Positions 7,957 to 17,120 are shown, counted from the stretch's first letter. The stretch is 64,000 bases of DNA from Labrenzia sp. THAF82 (GCF_009363435.1 NZ_CP045354.1:3190501-3254500), one strand, 5' to 3'. Translations and numbers: made by a program. The notes: generated from the letters alone by a model not told the origin.

Positions 7957-9814
7957 GTTTGGAAAGCTCCTGCGCTTTCTTTGACGCGATTTCTCGATCG
8001 TAGATTGTCGCGTGAACGTCCTCAACGGCGAACTCTGGTTCGACCCCCGAACACCTGAGATGCTTCATCAGCGTCTGGAGGTGGATACCCAATCGTCTTG
8101 ACAGCGAACTGGCGGTCTCAAACTTGTTCATGAAAGCGTCCAAGATTTCGCGCTTCACGATGGTCTGCCGACATCGCTTGACCGGATTGATCGCCGTTTC
8201 AGCCTCAAGGTAACCCAGTTCCACGAGTGCCTTGACCACATTGGTTGAGGTTTTGAGTTTCTTTTCAACCTGCCTCAGAGAATACCCAGCATGGTCTTTG
8301 CCCCGGACGAGCGATTTCACTTCCTCAGGATCGACAAGGATGGAGAGAAAGCCCGTTTCTTTGGGATCAGTACGGAGCGTACGAACACGACGTTCCAAGA
8401 TCAGTTGCACCACTTTCAAGGTTGAGCAATTGGCCAGTTTCTGCGCCTTGAGAATTGGAACCAAGTGAATCTCGTCGTTCGTCACAGGTTTTGCGCCTGC
8501 TGCCAGGTTCAACAGGAACTCGTCCAAGTCGCACTTCGCGAAAGCATGATCCTTGAAAATATCTGTTCCGCCGATGAGCCATGGCTTCAGGATGCCTGCT
8601 TCGAATAGCACCCTGTCAACGGGGCGTGGAGCGTTGATGTAGGCCCTGACCTGGTTCATCGACATGCTCTGTTCGACACGGTCGAGATAGAATTTAGCAT
8701 CGTCAGCATTGAAAAAAATGCGTTCGTCGGTCTGTCCGAGTTGGCTTTGGTCAATGAGCCCGACCGCGTGGAGAATTTTTTTCAGTCGTTTTGGATGGGC
8801 ACCGGTTTCCTGATGAGCGGAACGGATGGAATGCACGATACGTTTTGCCGGGCGCCGACCGAAGATCTCGTCGTTTGGTCCCATGGGCAACGTTTCAAAT
8901 GCATGCTCGGTGATAATCTTCCTGAGATTGTCATAAGCTGTGTCATCAGTTTCGTGAGCAAGCCATTCGTACAAACGGCCGTAAATTTGTCTGGGGCTCC
9001 AGTTTTGGCTTGTGCTCGAAAACTTATGGTGCAAATGATCGAGGTAGTCGCGAATTCCATCTACCCCTTGAATGGCGATGTCAAAGCCTACCTGACCAGC
9101 TTCATACCACTGGTCTTCAGACAAACTCTCTGCGACGATTATTGCGCCATAAAGCTTTGTCGCGCCAATGATTTCGCAGGCCCGGGCAGCGGCATAAGCG
9201 TGAGCGTGAAGGGATGACAGCAAGTTCTCGGGCTGATCTCCGTTGATCCGTTTTTCCAGGTAGATCTCGAGGCTTGAAGGTTCACGGTACTGTGCAGCAA
9301 GAACGTGTCGGTTGATGTCCTCCACGAATGGTTGGAGGAGCCGCGAAAAATCATGCACCTTCTGCGGATGGTGCTCGTTCGCAGCCATGACCAAGGGCGT
9401 GTTGTGTTTCAAGCAGGTTCGAATGGAGCCGATATTCCAAGACCAGCGCCCGTATGGCCTGACCGTTTTATGGTCAACGTCTCGCTCGAGGTCTTCCTGA
9501 ATGCAATGGGGACAGACTCTCACTGTCGCTCGACGAAGCGAATGTCTGGAAAACGGTTCTTGCTTAAATTCGAACCGACGGTCGCCGGTGCGTTTGAAGA
9601 TTGCTGCCGGGAACCGGTCGCTTTCGAAACCGACAAGCTTAGAGAAACGGGCGAGCGTTTCCGGCTTGCCATCGCAAAGAGCCTGGAAACTCAGCTTCAT
9701 GTCGAGACAAAAGTCCCGGGCAGTGTAGCCGGCCTTACTCGCGACGCGTGACACGTAGCTGGCGACGGTTTCGTCAGGATAGATACAGGGAATGTAGATG
9801 GGGTCCAGTTCCAT
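7946..9814 (-). CDS. tniQ: TniQ/TnsD-family target-selection protein
   Basis: A 622-residue TniQ-family protein. The N-terminus (PDETVASYVSRVASKAG) and the zinc-binding segment (VCPHCIQEDL around residue 100, then a TCLKHNTPL motif) are typical of TniQ. TniQ proteins join a target-site signal to the TniB/TnsC ATPase. The length is well beyond the short TniQ of Tn5053 (about 400) and nearer to TnsD of Tn7 (about 500), which suggests it carries its own extended DNA-recognition region. The last 200 residues contain HTH-like stretches (YSLRQVEKKLKTSTNVVKAL and ASSLSRRLGIHLQTLMKHLR). Only one TniQ copy is present. It starts two bases after the tniB stop. Confidence 0.9.
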   Translation of the reverse strand: MELDPIYIPCIYPDETVASYVSRVASKAGYTARDFCLDMKLSFQALCDGKPETLARFSKLVGFESDRFPAAIFKRTGDRRFEFKQEPFSRHSLRRATVRVCPHCIQEDLERDVDHKTVRPYGRWSWNIGSIRTCLKHNTPLVMAANEHHPQKVHDFSRLLQPFVEDINRHVLAAQYREPSSLEIYLEKRINGDQPENLLSSLHAHAYAAARACEIIGATKLYGAIIVAESLSEDQWYEAGQVGFDIAIQGVDGIRDYLDHLHHKFSSTSQNWSPRQIYGRLYEWLAHETDDTAYDNLRKIITEHAFETLPMGPNDEIFGRRPAKRIVHSIRSAHQETGAHPKRLKKILHAVGLIDQSQLGQTDERIFFNADDAKFYLDRVEQSMSMNQVRAYINAPRPVDRVLFEAGILKPWLIGGTDIFKDHAFAKCDLDEFLLNLAAGAKPVTNDEIHLVPILKAQKLANCSTLKVVQLILERRVRTLRTDPKETGFLSILVDPEEVKSLVRGKDHAGYSLRQVEKKLKTSTNVVKALVELGYLEAETAINPVKRCRQTIVKREILDAFMNKFETASSLSRRLGIHLQTLMKHLRCSGVEPEFAVEDVHATIYDREIASKKAQELSKHEQ

Positions 9815-9816
9815 GC

Positions 9817-10908
9817 TCAGGCCCCCCGAACGATCTTGAGACGGCGTTTTTTCGGCTGCGGTACTTCGTCCTCTTCTTTGTCTTCGGGGAAAAGAGTGTT
9901 TCGGACGTCAATATTCTGCCATTCGACGTCTTCGGCAAAAACATTGTGTTCGGGGCGACAGCCGGTTCTGGCCTCAAAAGTAAGTTCGAAGTCGCCCATG
10001 AGGGGCATGTTTCGTTGAGCTTTCAACGCCTTGCAAAGAGCGTCCTGGACGATTTCAATCAGATATCCGGTTCTTCCCTCTGCGCCGTGCATGAGGCGAC
10101 TGCAAAGTTCGTTCATCGGAAGATTCTGGTGTTCAAGTTTCGCCTTCTTGCAATAGTTTTTGATGATCCGCTGGACTGTCTGAAGATCATTTGCGCACGG
10201 TGTCATCAGATCAAGGCGGACGAATGTGCAGCGACGGCGCAATTGAAAGTCGCTTTCAATCACGGCCGCCAGGTTGGGCATTCCGGACAAAACCAACCAA
10301 ACCGGCCAATCTTCGTCTTGCATGAGCCCCTTCAAGGTGTCACAGACCTTGATGGAATCCTTGGGGTTCTCAAGCTGGGTAAGGTGTTGCAGCTCATCAA
10401 GATGCAGGAAGCGAATGCCGTGGATCTTGAGCTGGTCTCGCACCTTGCGCCAAACAACATTTTCCCGCATATCACGTTGAACCGGATAGCCTAGCGCATG
10501 AAGGACAGAGGTCCCCAGTTGCTTCAAGGTGCACGGGGATGGCGCTTTGATCGAAATAATCCGAAACGGGCTTTTGCGATCATTCATTCCGAGAGATTCA
10601 AAGGCGCGTTCAAGGGATCTTGATTTGCCGACACCGGATGCGCCGACGATGGCGAGCGCGCGGCCTTCTTTCAATCTCCCCACATGGCTCAATCCCGTTG
10701 CTTCGACAGCGTCGGTATAATTTTCAAAGGTGTCGAGAAGGTCGTTCAGCCTGTCGAGAAGGTCTTCGTCACTTTTCTGAGGGAAATAGGTGTGCTGAAG
10801 TTCTGCCTCAAGCTTCGTGATCTCAGCCGATCTCTGCCGTCGGCCAGGCGCATTCGGGCCAGGCGATTGTGCTTCAGGGGCGGGGGTATGGTAATTCGAA
10901 GATGTCAT
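9817..10908 (-). CDS. tniB: TniB/TnsC-family AAA+ transposition ATPase
   Basis: A 363-residue AAA+ ATPase. Walker A GASGVGKS is at residues 89-96 and Walker B FLHLDELQHL at about 167-176. TniB/TnsC proteins polymerise on target DNA with ATP and activate the DDE transposase when contacted by TniQ. ATG at 10908 is used because upstream codons in the same frame overlap tniA; it is one base from the tniA stop, showing tight coupling. The C-terminal tail is acidic then basic (PEDKEEDEVPQPKKRRLKIV) and may contact partners or DNA. Confidence 0.92.
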   Translation of the reverse strand: MTSSNYHTPAPEAQSPGPNAPGRRQRSAEITKLEAELQHTYFPQKSDEDLLDRLNDLLDTFENYTDAVEATGLSHVGRLKEGRALAIVGASGVGKSRSLERAFESLGMNDRKSPFRIISIKAPSPCTLKQLGTSVLHALGYPVQRDMRENVVWRKVRDQLKIHGIRFLHLDELQHLTQLENPKDSIKVCDTLKGLMQDEDWPVWLVLSGMPNLAAVIESDFQLRRRCTFVRLDLMTPCANDLQTVQRIIKNYCKKAKLEHQNLPMNELCSRLMHGAEGRTGYLIEIVQDALCKALKAQRNMPLMGDFELTFEARTGCRPEHNVFAEDVEWQNIDVRNTLFPEDKEEDEVPQPKKRRLKIVRGA

Positions 10909-10909
10909 G

Positions 10910-13078
10910 TTAGTCCTCCAAAATGTAGTCATCGTCATCGTCGTCGCCCAGGAACAGCGGAGCGTCCTGGATGTGGGTAATTGGGCTGTCTGGATCGTGT
11001 TTGGTCTGGGCAGTTTCATTGGGTTCATCGAGCCCAAGGATGTCGCCCTCGAAGTCTTCATCGACCCTCAGACGGTCGTCTGAAAAATGGGCGTCAAGTT
11101 TGGCGAGGTTGTCAGCCGTGAAGACTGGGGAGGCAATGCTCCGGTTCTTGCGGCTCTCGTCCGAGAGACGGCGAAGATCCGCGAGTGCCGTCTTGACGAG
11201 CGCTTCTGACTGGGCAGCCTCTTCTCCATACTGTGCCAACAGGCGTTGCCGACTGGCGACATGCGCTTCGAGGGACGTTCCGTGCATCTCCTTCGTCGTG
11301 CAAGGAACCTTGAGCCAACCCTTAGGCGTATCCACGGAGATGTGCCCGATATCGTCTGGATCGAAGCGTACTCTCAGTTGTCCGGTTCGATATTCCCGAC
11401 GGATGCTCTGAAGCTCGGTGGACTGGTACTTGTTGGAGTAAAGCTGGATCCCTTCACTCCGAAGGCGGCGTTCAACGGTAATCCCGAAGCATGCGCGCAT
11501 AGCATCTTCATTGGGAGCGAGCGGAACCCCGACCTTCTTCCGAAGGGAAAGCCAGCAATTTCGTGGTGTCTGTCCACCCAAACCTTCGTGAGGTGTGTTG
11601 TGGTAGACATCAACCACCCAGCGGACGAGCGCCCGGGCGAGTTCTTCGATCGTAAGAGATGCGCGCGCACCTGCGTCGTAGTCACCTTTCTCGACAACGT
11701 TGCTGAACGTGCGTCCGTCAAATCCTGAGATAAGTTTGGTATGGATGGTGCTGAACACACGCTCGATGGATCCACGCAGATACGGTGCACCGGCAACGGT
11801 GTAGTCGACGGCAACACCGGCATCGATCGCGGCAGTGCTAAATGCACCGGCGGTATAAGCCGGTCCGTTGTCCACTCTTACTGTCTGGATGCGACCTGCC
11901 ATGTCCCAGGGTGTTTCGCAACCGGCAGCATTGGCGAAATCACTCTTGTCGGACATGGCCATTTTCAAGGTAGAAATGGCGAGGTCGGTCGTCGCGGTGG
12001 GCGCCAGCTGCATTGCCAGAATGCACTTTGTCCGGACGTCAATTGCGGCTGAAAGCTGCATGCGTCCGAGGTCTTTCTTGAGATCCTCACGGGTCGAAAG
12101 TCCGAGTTTTTCCCAGATGCCAGTGCCCTTCAAGAGGGTCTGGAGAGAGACCTTCCACTCGTCCATTTCGACCACTTGCAGAGGCCACTCAGGATTGTTC
12201 TTTCCCTGGATATACGCATATTTTTTCGCCGCGAAGGCCTCACCATTGCGACCGGCATCGACGTGATAAGGGGCGAGATTGCGAATTTCCGTGCGCATGG
12301 CCCTGATGCTTGGCTTGGGAAGGGCTGGCAACCCTTTTTGGGCGCGTGCTTCGTTCAACGCGTCGAAGTGTTCGACGAAATCTTCATAGACCTTCACCAT
12401 CGTCGGTTTCAGGAGGCTGGCATATTCCCTGGCACTGCTGCGAAGGAGGTCCCTAACGTCGGGGTGAAGGCGGTCCGTCCGGTTGCCACATTTGTGCTTC
12501 AAGGGACATAGCGCCATCACATTGAAGTCTGCGGCTTCGTACTTCTGAAGCCAACGGCGCACGGTGCTGGGCTTTGGGATTTTGAAGGTTCCCTGTGTCT
12601 GCTGACTACTAAACCGGGCGCCTGGCGCCCGTTGCACAAGCATGGTGAACCACTGTCCAAAAAGGACTTTGATCGTTTGCACCATTGCTGCGTCGCTGCG
12701 CGAGGTTTGTCCCTCTGTCTCCATCTTGAGAAACTCGTCGCAGATGAACTGGCGGAACCTGACCAGTTCGGCGACCTCCGGTTTCAGATCTGAAAGTTTG
12801 ATGTTTGGTCCAACTTTGAGGCGTGCCACGGTCGGTGAAAATGCTCCCGGTTCTTCAGTAAGAAGGCCATGTGCAACAAGGTCGAGAAGTTCAACAAAAG
12901 TGAACTTCTCATGGACTTCCGGAGTATCAAGGCGGCGCAACACGCACGCTTCTTCGTCGGAAAAGACCTGGGTGTAAGAAACACCCTTGATCGTAATTCT
13001 TGTGTCAGGTGCGAAGCGGATTCGACTTTCGGCGCCCGGTACTGAAGGCGTGTTCTGAGTGCTGTTGAGTTCGGTCAT
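10910..13078 (-). CDS. tniA: TniA/TnsB-family DDE transposase
   Basis: A 722-residue transposase of the Mu/TniA/TnsB class, which cuts and joins the 3' ends of the element. The N-terminal third is DNA-binding with PKPSTVRRWLQKYEA as a helix-turn-helix segment. The catalytic core supplies D306 (MDEW), D403 (VDNGPAY) and E439 (GSIERVF), with 35 residues between the last two. NTPHEGLGGQTP follows, then a beta-barrel region. The tail ends in an acidic run FLGDDDDDDYILED, likely the TniB-binding tip. ATG at 13078 is chosen; the upstream in-frame codons overlap the neighbouring gene. All three catalytic residues are intact. Confidence 0.94.
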   Translation of the reverse strand: MTELNSTQNTPSVPGAESRIRFAPDTRITIKGVSYTQVFSDEEACVLRRLDTPEVHEKFTFVELLDLVAHGLLTEEPGAFSPTVARLKVGPNIKLSDLKPEVAELVRFRQFICDEFLKMETEGQTSRSDAAMVQTIKVLFGQWFTMLVQRAPGARFSSQQTQGTFKIPKPSTVRRWLQKYEAADFNVMALCPLKHKCGNRTDRLHPDVRDLLRSSAREYASLLKPTMVKVYEDFVEHFDALNEARAQKGLPALPKPSIRAMRTEIRNLAPYHVDAGRNGEAFAAKKYAYIQGKNNPEWPLQVVEMDEWKVSLQTLLKGTGIWEKLGLSTREDLKKDLGRMQLSAAIDVRTKCILAMQLAPTATTDLAISTLKMAMSDKSDFANAAGCETPWDMAGRIQTVRVDNGPAYTAGAFSTAAIDAGVAVDYTVAGAPYLRGSIERVFSTIHTKLISGFDGRTFSNVVEKGDYDAGARASLTIEELARALVRWVVDVYHNTPHEGLGGQTPRNCWLSLRKKVGVPLAPNEDAMRACFGITVERRLRSEGIQLYSNKYQSTELQSIRREYRTGQLRVRFDPDDIGHISVDTPKGWLKVPCTTKEMHGTSLEAHVASRQRLLAQYGEEAAQSEALVKTALADLRRLSDESRKNRSIASPVFTADNLAKLDAHFSDDRLRVDEDFEGDILGLDEPNETAQTKHDPDSPITHIQDAPLFLGDDDDDDYILED

Positions 13079-13143
13079 GATCGGTTTCCTTTTCCTTTTG
13101 GGTTTCGGTTCCAGGCGGGACTGGTGCTTTTCCAGCGCGGCTT

Positions 13144-13758
13144 TCACCGGTTCCAGATGATGCGTTTGTGTGCCGGCGGGCAGAGAGCCATGGCTTTGAA
13201 GTCACCGGCTTCAAATTTGCGGAGCCAACGACGAACGGTGCTGGGGTGTGGGCAGCGGAATTTCTGAAGATTTCGCGATGAGCAAAAGCGCTTGTGGCCA
13301 CCGCGTTGTTTCGAATTTACTTTCAGCCAATGCGCGTGGATGTGGCTGATCACGACGGCCATGGAGGCATCACTTCGAGAAGTGATGCCAGCGGCTTCGA
13401 ACGCAAGAAATTCAAGGCAAATGAATCTTCTGAAATCGACGCGATTGGCGACTTTTTCTGGAAGTTGCCAGATTTGGATTTCGTGTTCGTATTTGAGACG
13501 AAGTTCGAAAGGGGAAAGCGGTTTATCTTCCTGGACAAGAAGGCCCCTTGCGATCAAATCACCCAGTTCAGCATTCGTGAACTTCGCGTAAACCCGTGGG
13601 CGGTCGACACGGCGAAGCACGCAAGCTTTCTGGTTGGACGACACTGTGACATGCGGCTGTCCTCTGAGCGTGATCTTCGCATGCTCGTCGAGGCAGATCC
13701 TGGTCTCAGATTCGGAACCCTGAAAGCTGCCGCCGCAGTCTTTGTCAAACTTGGCCAT
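13144..13758 (-). CDS. stand-alone TniA N-terminal (DNA-binding) domain paralogue
   Basis: A 204-residue protein that aligns along its whole length with residues about 20-200 of the neighbouring TniA. Shared blocks in order include ACVLRR, KFT, RGLL, FRRFIC versus FRQFIC, TSRSDA, PSTVRRWL and MALCP. It stops where the catalytic domain of TniA begins, so it has the end-binding half without any DDE residues. ATG at 13758 follows AGGAAA. The gene lies between tnsA and tniA in the same operon. It looks like a diverged tandem duplication kept as a separate protein. A role as end-binding competitor, accessory or repressor is inference; a truncated pseudogene is the alternative. Confidence 0.8.
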   Translation of the reverse strand: MAKFDKDCGGSFQGSESETRICLDEHAKITLRGQPHVTVSSNQKACVLRRVDRPRVYAKFTNAELGDLIARGLLVQEDKPLSPFELRLKYEHEIQIWQLPEKVANRVDFRRFICLEFLAFEAAGITSRSDASMAVVISHIHAHWLKVNSKQRGGHKRFCSSRNLQKFRCPHPSTVRRWLRKFEAGDFKAMALCPPAHKRIIWNR

Positions 13759-13776
13759 TTTCAATTTCCTTTCCTG

Positions 13777-14451
13777 TTAGACTGCTTTGCAGATTTCGAG
13801 TTCGATGTTGTCGTTGATGCTGCCGCGTGTGATCGGCTTCAATTCCCGGCTATCAATGAGGTTGAGTACGGCGTTGAAGCCGGCCGCTTGATCGTTCAGA
13901 AGGGCGACGAGTGAAGCCAAGCGGTACACGCCATGCATCGAGATAAGATGCTGGCGCAGCTCCTCAATGCTTTCCTCATCCCGGAGTGTTCGTGCTCGGA
14001 GGAACAGCTCGGCGTTTCGAACGAGAACGCGAGAGATGTGCCGATCGGTGCGGATCAAGAACTTGTCCGCGTAGTCCGGATGTTGGCGGCGGATGAGGCG
14101 GTGAACCTCTTCAATCCCACTGCGAACCAGTCGTTTTTGGGGTTTGACGTCGCATGCAACGGTCACACCATTGAAAAGGTGAACCGACACGTCGAACGTG
14201 TGCTTGCGGCGCTTTCCCTGATCATCGACATAGGTCACGGGCTCGGGTTGCTCTTGCCAGAGCTTGACGTCACTGCGGACGTTCAAGATCGTCAGAAAGT
14301 CCCTTTCGAGGGTACTTTCGTATCCAGCCCAGCGAAGGCTGGTGTGGTTCCAAAGAAATCCGCGGGACGAAAACGTGGATTTCAGAGTGACAGTGCGCGA
14401 AGCGCGAGAGGCACGCGGTGCCTTGTAGTATTCCGAGTTGTCATTGGACAT
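13777..14451 (-). CDS. tnsA: TnsA-like transposon endonuclease
   Basis: A 224-residue protein with the TnsA N-terminal nuclease pattern: WAGYESTLERDFLTIL (Glu at about 49), QPEPVTYVDDQGK, TFDVSV (D87) and CDVKP (K103). This matches the E-D-K restriction-type active site that cuts the 5' ends of Tn7. The residues after 105 are helical, with no clear second domain. Presence of TnsA implies cut-and-paste rather than cointegrate-forming transposition, which is typical of TniA systems without it. A Shine-Dalgarno AGGAG lies nine bases before ATG at 14451. The first gene of the coupled transposition operon. Confidence 0.85.
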   Translation of the reverse strand: MSNDNSEYYKAPRASRASRTVTLKSTFSSRGFLWNHTSLRWAGYESTLERDFLTILNVRSDVKLWQEQPEPVTYVDDQGKRRKHTFDVSVHLFNGVTVACDVKPQKRLVRSGIEEVHRLIRRQHPDYADKFLIRTDRHISRVLVRNAELFLRARTLRDEESIEELRQHLISMHGVYRLASLVALLNDQAAGFNAVLNLIDSRELKPITRGSINDNIELEICKAV

Positions 14452-15057
14452 GGTGGTCTCCTGTTCTGCTTGGTTCTGACGTGACTGTTCACGGCAGCTA
14501 TTCGGCAGACGGAACCACCGGCATCGGTGTTGCCCTGGCGGACATACGAGCGGAGAAGGTTCAGTTCATTCCACATGGCACAGGTCTCCTGTTCCCGCGC
14601 GTCGGCGGGTTCGAAAATCAATCGCTTGAAGAGAGTGCTGTGCCGGTCAAAACGACAAAGAAGAGAGATCGTCTCCCGACATCAGCAATTGAAACTGTTC
14701 GACAGGACCCTTGCGGTCACGACGAGACAGTGACTGGGATACCACCGCAACGGATATCACTATTCAGACATCGCGCAGGCAGTTGGTGACCCAACTCAAG
14801 CGTTGTATATCGGGAGATCTTGTGCGGCTTCGCGGAGAGCCGAATTGTTCTGCATGAAAGTCATGGTCATGGTCGGCTACCTCCTTATTCCTGTCAGCGG
14901 AAGCTGATGGTTGAAGCCGAATTCGAGACACGCACCGCCCAGGATGGAACGGCCGGCGCCTCGGGGTTGAATCGAATACTGGCACTTTTTCCGTGAGTCG
15001 AGCTCAAAAATTCCAGACTGCATTTCTTCGTTACCTAATTGATAATAATGAAAATTT
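14452..15057. other. 606-base leader/end region upstream of tnsA
   Basis: No large gene. On the minus strand it holds a 24-codon ORF with a strong ribosome-binding site (14796-14870), and a second short frame from ATG at 14576, also preceded by AACAGGAGACC, the same word that precedes tnsA. Two inverted copies of the left-edge motif occur: CAATTCGGCTC (minus, 14837-14847) and GAATTCGGCTTC (minus, 14913-14924). These are candidates for transposase-binding sites. Confidence 0.4.
14796..14870 (-). CDS. 24-residue leader ORF upstream of tnsA
   Basis: A short frame, MTMTFMQNNSALREAAQDLP plus four residues and TGA. It is preceded by AAGGAGGT, the best Shine-Dalgarno sequence in this part of the window, at normal spacing (eight bases). 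Three closely spaced ATG codons could serve as start. It may be a leader peptide of the transposition operon or the residue of a lost gene. Confidence 0.35.
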   Translation of the reverse strand: MTMTFMQNNSALREAAQDLPIYNA

Positions 15058-16995
15058 TCAACGAACTTGATTAGAAATCAAAATCTCTGAAATCTGTTCA
15101 GCGGAAAGGATATTTGACCGCAGGAGGCTGTCCGAAATCGCTCTAAGCTGTCGTTTCTTAGTTCGCAGCAGAGCTGTCGATCGCCGTTTCTGGGATTGCA
15201 AAATCTGATCGCAATCGCGCTCAAATGCTCTGTCACTGTCAATCAACCGGCGGATCGCTGGAACTGAGATTTCAGAACGGAATGTCAAATGCCGACCCAA
15301 TCCCGACGACGCAATTAGACATGCAGCAAGGTAAGTTGCACGCTCCAAATCTGATCCACGCGCCAAACCGGCCCCATCTGATGGCTCACCCAAAAGAAGC
15401 GTTTCGGCGACCTGACCGGCAAGCAGCACGGCTATTTCATCGAGATAGTCTGACTGAACGCGAGATCCGAGATTTCGTTCAGGCAGCATAACGTGTCCGC
15501 CACTGCCGGCATCATCGCTGCGATCGATTGGCTGGTATTTCCTTAGAGCAGCTTGTGTAGGAACGACCCCAATCATTTCAAAGGCTGCAACCACGTGGCC
15601 CGCTTCGTGAACCGCAGATCTTTCCAACGTTTCGGCAGGCACCTGATCGAACTTGGTCATCCACACGGCGCGGACAAGTCGGCTGTCCAAAGTCTTACCG
15701 GAGCGTCTTGCCGCACGCCGGCATTCTCGAGCCAATCCTTCCAACTTCGCACCAGACCAACCGTCAGTTAGTTCAGCGACATCTTGAAGATCCTCGTCTG
15801 GCAACCGGGCCTGAAGATGTTGGGTGAATATGCCTTTTCGAGCCTCAAGATCAGGCAGGGGTAGTTCGACAACACGTTCAAGGCGGCCTGGTCTCAGAAA
15901 AGCGGAGTCGATCGTATCGATACGATTACAGGCTGCGACGATCACAACACTCTCGCGGCTTTCAAGACCGTCCATTAGGTCGAGAACGCCGTTGATCACC
16001 TGTGTTGCATACTCCGGGGCATGACGCGAAAGCGTTTCCCTGTTTCCGATGCTATCGAATTCATCGAAAAACAATATTGAGGGCGCTTTTGACCGAGCAT
16101 CTTTGAAGGCCTTGTTGAGACCCCGGAGCATGTCACCCAGATGTCCCAGGGCTTGAGACTTTGTTAGTGAACACTCAACGAGTACAGCGCCGCATGACTT
16201 GGCCAATGATTTAGCAAAAGTTGTCTTGCCGGTTCCCGTGTCTCCGCGAAGCAGAATTCCGCGATCGACGTCTGACCACTGTATTGTCCCGGCCTTCAAG
16301 TCACGGAAATCTTGTGCCAGCTCAAGGCCCCATACCTTCGCCTTTCCGTAGCCATGGGACTGCGACAAATCACGGACGTCAGCTGAGCCATTCTGTTCCT
16401 GTTGGGCCAATGTGCTGGCTCCGCGCAAACCCTCCAGGAAACGCAGCGCTGCATTCAAGGGACGATTTCCGCGAAAAGCGAGTGTGAGCTCTGAAAGGGT
16501 GTAGGACAACAACCGTTCCGCGGTCTTATCGCAAATATGTATATCGTGTGCGATATGAAGTGCTGCTTTGATGAAGCGGCTTTCAATTGGGGCTTCAATG
16601 ATCGCTTCAGCAATTTCTTTAAACTGCGACGTCATTGGGTTTTCGGGCGTTGAAACTCCAATCATTCGTTGATTTTCGTCCAGTTCTTCCAGTAACTGAG
16701 ACGCTTCATCAGCGCCGCGTCGGCGGTTCTTTGGTCTGTCAGCGCGTCCGAGAAAATAGAAGAAGTCTGGCCCAAAATGCCGAGGCCCTTTATTCGTAAA
16801 GTGGCATGCCAATTCATTCTTCAACGCCGTTTCAAAGAATTGTTTGTCGCGTAGCTCTGGCAATTTGAAGCCGAGGACATATGCCGTACGGAAACGAATT
16901 TCCGGCACGGTGCGTAGTGCTTTCCTGACTGCCATTCTGGCAACAAGTTTTCCAATGGAAGGTGAGGGGTCATCAGCGAGTTGTCGCTTTTTCAT
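15058..16995 (-). CDS. soluble FtsH-like AAA+ ATPase with M41 peptidase domain
   Basis: A 645-residue protein. Residues 1-230 are of unknown helical type. A AAA+ domain follows with Walker A GDTGTGKT at 251-258, Walker B FFDEFD at 309-314, sensor AACNRID and FLRPGRLER. The peptidase part has HEAGH at 463-467 and SDLERAT as the third zinc ligand region, the pattern of FtsH/M41 proteases. Unlike FtsH it has no transmembrane segments, so it should be cytosolic with another substrate recognition domain. ATG at 16995 is preferred to the earlier start at 17049. It is transcribed toward tnsA. Substrate and pathway are unknown; a role in element stability or defence is inference. Confidence 0.85.
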   Translation of the reverse strand: MKKRQLADDPSPSIGKLVARMAVRKALRTVPEIRFRTAYVLGFKLPELRDKQFFETALKNELACHFTNKGPRHFGPDFFYFLGRADRPKNRRRGADEASQLLEELDENQRMIGVSTPENPMTSQFKEIAEAIIEAPIESRFIKAALHIAHDIHICDKTAERLLSYTLSELTLAFRGNRPLNAALRFLEGLRGASTLAQQEQNGSADVRDLSQSHGYGKAKVWGLELAQDFRDLKAGTIQWSDVDRGILLRGDTGTGKTTFAKSLAKSCGAVLVECSLTKSQALGHLGDMLRGLNKAFKDARSKAPSILFFDEFDSIGNRETLSRHAPEYATQVINGVLDLMDGLESRESVVIVAACNRIDTIDSAFLRPGRLERVVELPLPDLEARKGIFTQHLQARLPDEDLQDVAELTDGWSGAKLEGLARECRRAARRSGKTLDSRLVRAVWMTKFDQVPAETLERSAVHEAGHVVAAFEMIGVVPTQAALRKYQPIDRSDDAGSGGHVMLPERNLGSRVQSDYLDEIAVLLAGQVAETLLLGEPSDGAGLARGSDLERATYLAACLIASSGLGRHLTFRSEISVPAIRRLIDSDRAFERDCDQILQSQKRRSTALLRTKKRQLRAISDSLLRSNILSAEQISEILISNQVR

Positions 16996-17120
16996 CTGAT
17001 TGCTCGAATGTAGGGCATCGCGTTGCTGCCGATGGGGATGCCGGCGCATCGGGGATGCTCATAAATTGAAGGGCGGTGTTGTTTTTGGATCCGGAGCTGT
17101 AAGCGCCGGACCGTTTGAGA

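Larger units (their letters stand above)
7492..14930. mobile_element. Tn7/Tn5053-like transposition module (boundaries provisional)
   Basis: Six leftward ORFs make a full heteromeric transposition set: TnsA-like nuclease, TniA-N paralogue, DDE transposase TniA, TniB ATPase, TniQ and a small ORF. Candidate terminal words begin TGT at both edges and share CTC...AATT.CGG: TGTTGCTCAATTTCGG at 7492 on plus, and TGTCTCGAATTCGGCTTC from 14930 on minus. The bases immediately outside (CAAAG and CGCAC) do not match as a five-base duplication, so these may be internal binding sites with the true ends further out. Cargo may extend right into the defence island. Confidence 0.4.
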
